Shown here: piece by piece, positions 56,626-64,000 of the stretch | Layout: the number at the start of each line of letters is the position of its first letter | Position numbering within the stretch: position 1 is the stretch's first letter | From: Blastobasis lacticolella | Lineage: Eukaryota > Arthropoda > Insecta > Lepidoptera > Blastobasidae | Assembly: GCA_905147135.1 (NCBI GenBank) | Contig: LR990044.1 | Location: 10,978,122-11,042,121 of the forward strand | Length of the DNA: 64,000 bases | Reading direction: 5' to 3' | The notes under the pieces: model-generated | The model's database searches: none | What the model was told of the DNA's origin: nothing | Seen by the model: only the letters and a program-made list of their open reading frames with translations | Program-made: the position numbers and the translations under genes

Positions 56626-57242
56626 GTAAATCATAACATGAGCAGGAGGTTCAAGTCCATCAGTGGACTGTTATGGGGTGTTGATCACTTCAACTGTTAT
56701 TCTGTGTTGGACCCCTCTGGACCCCTGAGACCCCGTGTGTAGAATAGCACGCCTGAGGGCGCAATCGTTTCCCACACCGCATCTCGGTCGTTTTCCCGCG
56801 TTCCCGCTTTCCCGCCTCTGTGTGGCCCGGCCATTACGTTTAACTCCGAAGCGTGCGAAGGGTTGTGTTACGTACTAACACGTGTTTGTTCTAGCTTAGT
56901 AGTGTTACAGGCGAGTTAATTCGTAAGCTAGGCACATTGTGTAGAAGTTATTTGCACAATTTATTAATGAGTGTTTTGGTAGATGGTGTCTATTGGTGTT
57001 TGGTTTGGAAGTGATGTTTCTGTCGCAGTAACTAGGAATGCATGCTTGGGGATTGTGTGGAGTGGAAAGAATGTTGAGTTGTATTGTATTGGACGAAGTA
57101 CGAATTGGCTAGCGGTGCATATGTATTAACTTTTGTATACGTATGTAATTATAAATATTTACCTTCTTACTAAAAGCTTTTAAATCTGTGTAAGTAGGTT
57201 TTTAAATCAAACTGTTTTTTTTTATATCTAAACTATTTTAGG

Positions 57243-57311
57243 AGCATGCAGCATGCAAGCAAGCATGAAGCACACAAACAAGCATGCAGCATGCAGCATG
57301 CAGCATGCAAC
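57243..57311. repeat. GCATGCA tandem array
   Basis: gcatgcagcatgcaagcaag, then after a diverged middle gcatgcagcatgcagcatgc. The 7-bp unit is itself near-palindromic, so the array can fold in several ways. Confidence 0.85.
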
Positions 57312-57626
57312 TATGAACTCGGCATCGGCGTTGCGGGAAGCGAGCCCCTCCGCCCTTGCATAACGAACCGCAGGCAACCATGCTCGCATCCACAAGAATC
57401 CCTACAAGATGGAAGACGACATAATTAAGATCGTGGTCTATCGCTGACTTTGACGGCACACCGTTGAACTGTGCAAAAAGCTCCCGAGAAGCCTGTACTG
57501 TGTTCGAGAGTGCAATGAATTTATTTTATATTATGTTATGATGCCAAAAAAAATTTAAATAGAGTTTATTATTTGTCCGATTTCTCAGCAGGCGACTATA
57601 GTAGATATGACGTATCTTTATTTGGT
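57312..57626. other. Spacer, nothing recognised
   Basis: A GC-richer start (57318-57420) with a 60-codon frame of no known type. Confidence 0.35.
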
Positions 57627-57815
57627 ACAGTCGAGTTCATTAATATGTGAGCATTGCCAAGGCTTCAAATATAAATGTACATGGAAGGGTACTTATATAT
57701 CTGAGCAGATGTACATATGTTTGATTGATGAATCTGCTCAGATATATAATTACCCTTTCATGTACTTTTATATTTGAAGCCTTGGTAATGCTCACATATT
57801 AATGAACTCGACTGT
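57627..57815. mobile_element. Fold-back MITE, about 85-bp arms
   Basis: The left arm acagtcgagttcattaatat, GTGAGCATTGCCAAGGCTTC, AAATATAAATGTACATGGAA faces the right arm ending AATGAACTCGACTGT. The arms are nearly identical, with a centre of about 25 bases. TA at 57626-57627 marks the left edge. The right edge reads TG, possibly a changed TA. Confidence 0.85.
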
Positions 57816-58187
57816 GCAATAACACATCCAAAAACAAAAGTTGTATAACGATGTAAGTACATTGACAATAAGTAAGTAGGGCGTTGCATCGGACTTTACT
57901 CTAAAAACTCAAAAAATTGTAACGCAACTTTATTTATACATGTCTAAACTACGCTGAAGATGATAAATTTGCCCCTGTACTAGGAAAAATGCCCAGAAAT
58001 CGGGCCGCATATGAATTCAACTGCCTCGCTTCGCAATATAATATAGTGTTATTAAAAGAACTTTCCAGGCATTTGACCGCCATCTCATCTGATGGTAAAA
58101 TGGTGGAAATGATTTTATGAATGTCTTTGTCTTTCTGTACACTGTACAGAAAGAAGTTATCTATGAGTGCGGCTACTATATAATTTA
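57816..58187. other. Spacer, nothing recognised
   Basis: gtctttctgtacactgtacagaaag near 58128 is a short palindrome. No gene. Confidence 0.35.
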
Positions 58188-58377
58188 CTAGCAGCCGCCC
58201 CGGCTTCGCACGGGTACCATTACGGGTACACGGGTATATAGCCTATGTCACCCGGGGATAGTGTAGCTTCCCAACGGTGAAATAATTTTTGAAATCGGTC
58301 CAGTAGTTTCGAAGCCTATTCAATACAAACAAACAAACAAAAAATCAAACCTTTCCTCTTTATAATATTAGTATAGA
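58188..58377 (-). mobile_element. Helitron-like element, complete and well preserved
   Basis: On the minus strand it starts TCTATACTAATATTATAAAG after an A (58378) and ends CCCGTGCGAAGCCGGGGCGG + CTGCTAG before a T (58187). The 3' hairpin (CCGTGCGAAGCCGG region), the TC start, the CTAG end and insertion between A and T are the accepted Helitron features. 190 bp, non-autonomous. Confidence 0.8.
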
Positions 58378-58529
58378 TAGATCGCTACCGTTATGGCGTT
58401 CTGTTGTGTCCATTCTGTATTTGATTCGAAAGAAATAAACAAAAAATGCGAATAAGTACTTATTAATATCATTTTAAATACTAAGATAAAAAAAATACAC
58501 CAATATAGCTGTTATATGGTAAAACTGAA

Positions 58530-58740
58530 GTGGCAACGGGCAGGCTAAACAGCTCGCAGTACCGATGGACTATCGACTGGAAAGTTTCCCTAAGGCGCCC
58601 ACGTACCTTTAAGCGCAGCGTAGAATGCCCTCCGACGAACGACCTTGTTAAGGTCGTTGGGAGCCGATAGATGCAAGTGGCACAAATCCGAAAGGTATGA
58701 ACGGGTAGGGGTGGCCTACGTCATACAGTGGACGTTCTTC
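58530..58740 (+). mobile_element. LINE ORF2 tail, heavily decayed
   Basis: LKWQRAG at the start, then GCGCCCACGTACC (W-R-P-R-T region), CCTCCGACGAACGACCTTGT and TACAGTGGACGTTCTTCGGT. The order matches the 31.3 kb family, with frame changes throughout. Confidence 0.65.
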
Positions 58741-59267
58741 GGTTGACATGATGATTAAGAGCATAGTCTTACGAAATATGACAAGGAAACAATATGAACC
58801 TTTGTTCCATTAGAACTATTAAAAAGTCGCATTCAAGTCGTGACGTCACCCGGCCGTAGCTTTGTATAGTCGCTCTGTAAACATGATGCTATGGCGTAAA
58901 TCTATTGCGTCGTTATTACTTTGACAAAGGGACTTCATGTCGCGCAATAAAATGGATGGAATTGTCAGAATTATTATATTTAGAACAGAAAGTTTGATGG
59001 TACGAAGTTCGAGGTTTCTTCTAATTCTGTTGACGGTAAAACAATATGTAGGTTGTACTCAGTTGTATACTGTGGTTGTAGGTAGGTTAGGTGGGTAGAT
59101 TAAATAGGTACCTACGTGTTTTTTAATTCACTGAAAATCTTTTTACTTTTTTTTTTATTGTTCTATTTCAGGCTAATGAGCTGGCTGAACTGAACTGGCT
59201 AATTGCTTAAATGCGCTTTACTCTTCAATCTACCTTTAATCCTTAGTCGCTCAATAAAGGATAGGAG
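58741..59267. other. Spacer, nothing recognised
   Basis: AT-rich with no open frames of note. Confidence 0.35.
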
Positions 59268-59275
59268 ATATATTT

Positions 59276-59590
59276 CAGGCGCGGATCAAGGATTTGATTC
59301 AGGTGCAGCAAAAGTAAAATTTATAGATATCTACATATATAGGTATATGTTATATAGGGTGTGGGAAAATTTTGGAACTTAAAAACGGTGATAACCAATT
59401 AACGTGTGAGCGAGCGGATAATGCTAAAAAAATGTTTGACATTTTAGATCTCGAGCGGGGCAAGCTTTCAATTAAGACACTTTGACATAAATGTTGTGTA
59501 AAGACAATAAGAGTAACTTAAAATAACGAATGGGTACTTTAGAGAGGGGGTCAATTGCATCCGTTGCCCCCCCCTCTATATCCGCGCCTG
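59276..59590. mobile_element. 315-bp hAT-type MITE
   Basis: Termini CAGGCGCGGAT (59276-59286) and ATCCGCGCCTG (59580-59590) are perfect inverted repeats. 8-bp flanks atatattt (59268-59275) and atataatt (59591-59598) agree at 7 of 8 positions. A CAGG start with an 8-bp TSD is the hAT superfamily signature. The interior has no transposase frame. Confidence 0.85.
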
Positions 59591-59919
59591 ATATAATTAG
59601 AATAGGTACAGGTATAGCATAAAATTAAATGGGTGGTCTCATCGCTCATGTGATCTATCTAGTTACCTAGAAAAGATTACTAATATAAGATGTCAACGTG
59701 AAGATAAATTCCATCGTTAATCCACACATGCGTAAGAAGGAAAAATCCGTTCTTAGCGAAAAATATTCTTTAGATTCTCAGCCTTCCAATTTTGCCCTAC
59801 TACCCATATAAGATATTAACAAGCACTTACCTACAATATTGTAGATATAGGATTGTATGAAAGTCTTTATTATAGACGTTTACCTTGTCCGTCAATACCG
59901 AAAGCAACAAGTCGTGAGA

Positions 59920-60200
59920 GAAAGGGAGACGGTTGCGGGATCAAAGCATCCATCCAACCTCTTTCGTTATTAGGTGCAGGTTGACCTTTAGCTCTTCCTG
60001 TCTCTCTCAATACTCTAATTGAAATGTCAAGTCGATTTCATCGAATTCAATGGATAGAAATCTCTCTTCGTCTCTATCTAAACGCTCTACGGAACTACAA
60101 AAGCTCTCGAGAAACTCTCCCATATAAAGTTTAGAGGACCGAACGCAGCCACGGGCGGAGCCTACCTACTCTGCCTACACAGTTACGTGTAAGTAACTGA
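59920..60200 (+). promoter_or_regulatory. Candidate core promoter with GA-rich sequence and TATA
   Basis: gtgagagaaagggagac, several CTCTCT runs (60000-60064) and CATATAAAGTTT (60120-60131) precede a donor-like GTGTAAGTAA at 60187. The arrangement (GAGA-factor-like sites, TATA, short exon, GT donor) is consistent with a start of a plus-strand gene. This is inference only. Confidence 0.35.
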
Positions 60201-60539
60201 ATGCAAACAGCGCACAACTCCCGCCATTGTGAACGATTGACGCAGAGCGGGGTCAAGAAAAGGTCTCGAGCGTGGGCCGCGTCGGCATCCGCCAAGTACG
60301 AAACAAAAGTGCGCATCAACCGTATTGTAAATCCGTTTAATGTCCAATAAACCGTGTGGACTCAACCGCGCACTATCTCTAAAGAGCTAATTTCCATACA
60401 CCATACAGCGTTAATCCGCTATTGAATGCAATGCACATAACACTAAGTAAGATACGCTATCGTATGAACCACAAAGCGGCACCGGCGCACGGCGTAAACC
60501 TTGAGCAACCTTCAGCCTACGCAGCGGTGCATACAAACA

Positions 60540-60886
60540 ATAACAATTGAGTACCATAATTGTCCAGCAGGGCTTGACGGGCGGCCGCTATGCCGTCGCT
60601 ATGGAGTTGCGAATAAGGATGGGTTTCCATCGGCCGCACCGCCGGTGGCAAGTCCGCGATCATCATGGGATAAGGTGGCCGGCTGGCGGGAAGCAGCGGC
60701 GCGCGGGGCGGTCTAGCGTCTCGCCGCGCAGTGAAGACTGGCGCGCAATTCGCGAGACAAGGACGCGCCAGCACGGCGCATGCGCCAACAAAACGCGGGA
60801 ATAACATTCTAGAAGCGGCCGGCCTCTGCCGCTGCAGGGTACACCGAATGCGCTGTGCCTAATTCTCGTTTATGTGTAAGTGGATT
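60540..60886 (+). promoter_or_regulatory. CpG-rich block with NRF1/Ewg-type palindrome
   Basis: The most GC- and CpG-rich part of the window (GGCGGCCGCTATGCCGTCGC, GCAGCGGCGCGCGGGGCGG). It holds the palindrome GGCGCATGCGCC at 60775-60786, the core bound by NRF-1 and by fly Ewg. A donor-like GTGTAAGTGG follows at 60874. Likely a promoter or first exon. The overlapping frames on both strands are probably a by-product of GC content. Confidence 0.4.
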
Positions 60887-61516
60887 CAAATTTGATACGC
60901 ATTCCAGTTGGGGAGAGGCCGTCATATGTCAGTAGAGTTTGTTCACAGTTAGGGATAGTTATACAACGCCCCTGTCGATCTCTATTAAAGTTTTTGAAAG
61001 TACGTAGGTACTTTTATTTTTAATTACTTACTGTAAAAATATAGATATTGTGTTCTAAAGCGTACTGTTCAGTCTCTATAATTAATCGCATAAGATTTTA
61101 TTAAAGTACAAAAATGTAACCTTAACAAAATTAATTAGAGAACCTACAAAGTAAGTACCTAATTCAGTTAACAAGCTGAACCAACAAGTCGTTTCGCATT
61201 CTAATCATATCGCAGGCCCCGTTTGCCCGTATTTACGTTCAAAATAGCTCTTAACTTAACGGTAAATACATTATTGCCGTATTATCCGCAAGCTTCCCCG
61301 TCCTTCCTCAAATACGGAACTGGAATGCGGGTCAAGGACCTCCGGTTACTTTTCATCGAAAACATCTCGCCGACCGACGATGGTACTTTATACTGCTTTG
61401 TACCTTTGTTATACCTACCTCCTGAATAACTGAGTGTGTTTGTAGTTACGTTGTAGGTATAAACTGACTTTACTTAATATGTCATTGATTATTAAAGATA
61501 AAGGTAGATATTAATT
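60887..61516. other. Spacer with one suggestive open frame
   Basis: 61211-61426 is open and reads ...LLFIENISPTDDGTLYCFV, like the end of an immunoglobulin domain (L-x-I-x-N-I-x-P-x-D-D-G...C). It is preceded by an acceptor-like atcgcag. The Tyr usually found two residues before Cys is Leu here. Too weak to call a gene. Confidence 0.3.
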
Positions 61517-61705
61517 ATTAAGAAAACTATCTATACATAGTATAAACTATTTATATTCAGTATATACGCTTAGTTATTTTAAACTACGCCACGGATTTTA
61601 ATGCGGTTTTCAACAATAGATAGAGTGATTCAAAAGAAGGTTTATAAGTACGAAAAAAGGGTAAGTACGGGTAAAGTAGGTGTATGTAGGGGTAGGTCCA
61701 CTAGT
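61517..61705 (+). mobile_element. Helitron-like element (CACTAGT family), full length
   Basis: ACATAGTATAAACTATTTAT, ATACGCTTAGTTATTTTAAA, CTACGCCACGGATTTTAATG, CGGTTTTCAACAATAGATAG, then GGGTAAAGTAGGTGTATG and GGTCCACTAG followed by T. The GAAGTCGC stem near the end is lost. Confidence 0.7.
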
Positions 61706-61726
61706 GATATTATAATAACCAAAAAC

Positions 61727-61836
61727 GCTTTGTGTAACGAATGTGGAAGAAGCTAGAGAGATCGGTCAGCACCGTAGCAAGTGGACCAATGTGGTCTCTG
61801 CCTCTACGGAAAAAAGGCGTGACGGTATGTAACGCT
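61727..61836 (+). mobile_element. Possible LINE ORF tail
   Basis: A frame reading NVEEAREIGQHRSKWTNVVS then EKRRDGM and stop resembles an R-x-x-W...V LINE C-terminus but lacks a second diagnostic motif. Confidence 0.35.
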
Positions 61837-63215
61837 ACGTCGTTTTGAGATTTTTTGTGTTCACTGAGTCATACTTATCAGAGCCGTTTACTTAGTAGAT
61901 GAAATGAGAATTTAATACGTCGACTCAGAGCAAATAACTGGCTCTAAGTTTGCTCGCTCGCAGAGTTATTGGGGTACTATTGGTACCATAACTCATAACT
62001 ATAAGAATAAAACCGCACTGAGTGGAACTGCAATGGAGTGGAATGGCATGTCTCGGTTATATGCCACGCAGCGCAGTTCCGTTGCCGTGTCTCATACATT
62101 TTCATTTAAACAACTAGCCTTTTGTCCGCGACTTGTATTTCTTCGCTCATTTTTCGTACAGTAATCCCACCCCCGTCTCATGCCCTGGCCTTTTGGAACT
62201 TCCTAAGAAAGAAAGAAAAAATATATTTTAACAATTTAAAGCAAAAATTTAATTTTTTAAGCCAACTTCAAACTTATTTCGGTTTCGGTAGATGAATTCG
62301 TAGCTACGAGTAGTCCCGTATTATGTTCATATGTAGAAAGTGTATCGAGGCGATTATTTCATTGGAAAGCTATAAAGTTTTACAGGATCAAAGTATATAC
62401 ATAAGCCATATGGCAGTGCCTTACCGCCGAGTTCAGGGGCCCTTTTTTTTAATCGTTCGCCTCGATTCGAGCGGTCTTCAATTAAGATTTTCGGGATGAA
62501 TTTATTTAATATTTTGATGACACTGATTTTACCTATTTTTGAACCGTTGGTTTTTGGTGTTGTCAATGTTATTTATAAATATTGATTTTTTTTACCTTTT
62601 AAAGATACTTTCTTTCTAACAACTCCATTGATCTCGTTCCATTTAATTAAATTGCTTTCCTGTAGCTTACAACCAATCACGACAAAGAACGCCATCGCGA
62701 CTATATCGTTACTTGTCTTGGCTCCACACTCATTCTTAGCTCGTCATAGCGCGATAACATCTGCATGAGAAAGGTCGTTCTGTATGGGATCAGTGATATT
62801 ACCCTAATATAAGTGGAGTAGGTCTTTATGTCCCCACTCGATGTCTGCAAGATAATTTGCCTCGGGTGGGATAAAATAGCTTAGGTTAGGTAGTTGAGAA
62901 TGGACGGTGTGCGGGATTCGCTCACTAAGCGTTTCAAACGAGGATTTTGAATACTGATTGAGCTGATTGAGAGCCGGCGAAGATATTTTAAGAGGCTGCG
63001 GAGAGGTCCGATCCGGGTTCTTGTGGATTCAGACAATTTTCTCTTCTTTTCAAGTGGTATAAATCTACGTTGCGCCCTGTCAGCTGAAACGATGTTACTG
63101 CCTCAAATGTGTGCTATTTATAGGTATGAAATGTCATTAACTTAATTATCAGGGTTATTTATTAATGTGGAATAGATGAGTCTAAGATAGGTAAATACAA
63201 TTATATTGAATTTTA
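61837..63215. other. Spacer with no gene
   Basis: About 1.4 kb without recognised repeats or coding sequence. The minus frame at 62354-62566 is not of a known type. Confidence 0.4.
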
Positions 63216-63805
63216 TTAGTGGACCCAGCGTGACTTCCTTCGCGAACACCTCCGTTTTTCCTAACTACACTTTTTTTCTCGCTTAAACCTCATATCTTGA
63301 ATTACTCTATCTATTGCTAAAAACCGCATTCTAATCCGTTGCGTAGTAAAGATCTAATCATAAAATAATAATCATCTTGGCGTTAATGTCCCGGTTGTGC
63401 TCTCGCGCACGAGGGCCCGGGGTCCGCCTTGAACATGATCCAGGATTTGGCAGGTCAGGTAATTACAGTAGAGCGACTGCCATCTGACCTCCATGACCCT
63501 GCTACCAGGGGAACCAGACCAGATTGGATCATGGTTACACATCCAGTCGTCTGAATGTGCAGGTTTCATCACGATGTTTTCCCTCACCGTAAGAGCATCG
63601 GTTAGTATTCAACTAATGTACATAACTCAGAAAACAGTCATTGGTACATGGCCGGAGCGAGATTCGAACCCGGGACCTCTGGCTTACGAGTCGTATACTC
63701 TAACCGCTCGGCCACCGACGCTCTAGCTGCGTAGTAAAGATCTAAGAGTACATAAATGTATAGGGAAAGACGGCGAGAAGCGACTTTGTTTTATACTATG
63801 TGTAG
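63216..63805 (-). mobile_element. Helitron-like element split by SINE-A
   Basis: Minus-strand element of the CACTAGT family. The 3' end (ATTAGTGGACCCAGCGTGAC) is at 63216 and CTATCTATTGCTAAAAACCG in the middle. It is interrupted at 63358-63727, then resumes with GTAGTAAAGATCTAAGAGTA, AAAGACGGCGAGAAGCGACT and TTTATACTATG at the right. Confidence 0.8.
63358..63727 (-). mobile_element. SINE-A, full length, perfect 18-bp TSD, nested
   Basis: Full SINE-A: tail CATAAAATAATAATCATCTT on the left, body GGCGTTAATGTCCCGGTTGT onward, head GATTCGAACCCGGGACCTCT and CCGCTCGGCCACCGACGCTC on the right. The TSD tgcgtagtaaagatctaa (63340-63357 and 63728-63745) lies inside the host Helitron-like element. Its body is very close to the 30.8 kb copy. 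It is probably the youngest SINE here. Confidence 0.95.
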
Positions 63806-64000
63806 ATAGACGAGCTATACGAAAAAACGCGTGACGTTACATAATATAAATTTACCTGAAAAATCATACGCCGAAAAAATATAGCAATGTTGAGATCGTG
63901 CATCAACAAGTTATAAAAAAAATAATTTAATGTGAATGTTAATAATGTTGTGTCGCCTCTAATTTTGTAATCTCTGTATACTATATATTGTGTGCAATAA
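63806..64000. other. AT-rich end of window
   Basis: Ends GTATACTATATATTGTGTGC + AATAA, the transcript-end-like motif seen elsewhere. The feature it belongs to, if any, is cut by the window edge. Confidence 0.35.

Larger units (their letters stand above)
55689..56834. mobile_element. Candidate DNA transposon with about 50-bp TIRs, filled with nested repeats
   Basis: The left end AAGGCCGGGCCACATAGG + GAAGCAGGAAAGCGGGAAGC is the reverse complement of the right end GCGTTCCCGCTTTCCCGCC + TCTGTGTGGCCCGGCCAT. TA lies directly outside both ends (55687-55688, 56835-56836). The interior holds further GCGGGAAAGCGG motifs at 55909, a repeat C copy and a SINE. There is no transposase frame, so it is non-autonomous. 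Two solo halves in opposite orientation are the alternative. Confidence 0.6.

Noticed and set aside
60517..60807. A 96-codon minus-strand gene in the CpG-rich block
   Set aside because: Frames are open on both strands because of GC content. No domain is visible.
63640..63720. tRNA gene on the minus strand
   Set aside because: It is the head of a full-length SINE-A with its own TSD, not a free tRNA gene.
1..64000. CRISPR array or prokaryotic defence system
   Set aside because: The sequence is plainly from an insect genome. No regularly spaced repeat-spacer array exists.

Overview
The window looks like non-coding DNA from a moth or butterfly (Lepidoptera). It is AT-rich and dotted with TAGGTA-type motifs. 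It carries repeat types common in lepidopteran genomes: Helitron-like elements that start with TC and end in CTAG(T), a tRNA-derived SINE with a conserved 3' body, RTE/Jockey-like LINE tails, fold-back MITEs and a mariner remnant. I find no intact protein-coding gene, no true tRNA or rRNA gene and no CRISPR array. Every open reading frame is short, and most lie inside repeats. The stretch is best read as intergenic or intronic sequence built from nested, decayed mobile elements. Order and species are inferred from repeat content only.

The commonest element, called SINE-A here, has about 15 copies. It has a tRNA-like head with A and B boxes and a body of about 270 bp. Copies often end in short GAT/ATT-rich sequence. 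Several copies keep clear target-site duplications (TSDs) of 10-18 bp, and some are 5'-truncated, which points to LINE-driven insertion. Other families are repeat B (pattern GGCAAACAGGCAAGCGGGCC), repeat C (about 250 bp, with a copy inside a SINE-A), repeat D (ends near GGTTAGGTTA), a second conserved lepidopteran SINE at 34.96 and 56.27 kb, and at least three Helitron-like subfamilies. Coding LINE remnants are all C-terminal tails of ORF2.

Layout: 0-4.2 kb holds SINE-A, repeat B, LINE and repeat C copies. 6.5-13.7 kb holds Helitron-like elements, MITEs and two adjacent repeat B copies. 16.35-16.96 kb is a 313-bp tandem duplication with a strongly conserved core. 18-37 kb is scattered SINEs, Helitron-like elements and LINE tails in AT-rich DNA. 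38.05-39.0 kb is a broken mariner transposase gene with an internal insertion. Next to it, 39.0-39.8 kb on the minus strand, is a cluster of heat-shock elements above a TATA box with no coding sequence behind it. 43-49 kb holds duplications, nested SINE and repeat C copies, and fold-back DNA. 50-59.6 kb is rich in MITEs, including a clean hAT-type element at 59.28-59.59 kb. 59.9-60.9 kb is a CpG-rich stretch with GAGA-like sequence, a TATA box and an NRF1-type palindrome, a candidate promoter facing right. 63.2-63.8 kb is a Helitron-like element split by a SINE-A with a perfect 18-bp TSD.

The two most interesting signals are the heat-shock-type promoter without a recognisable gene (39.0-39.8 kb) and the CpG-rich candidate promoter (59.9-60.9 kb).
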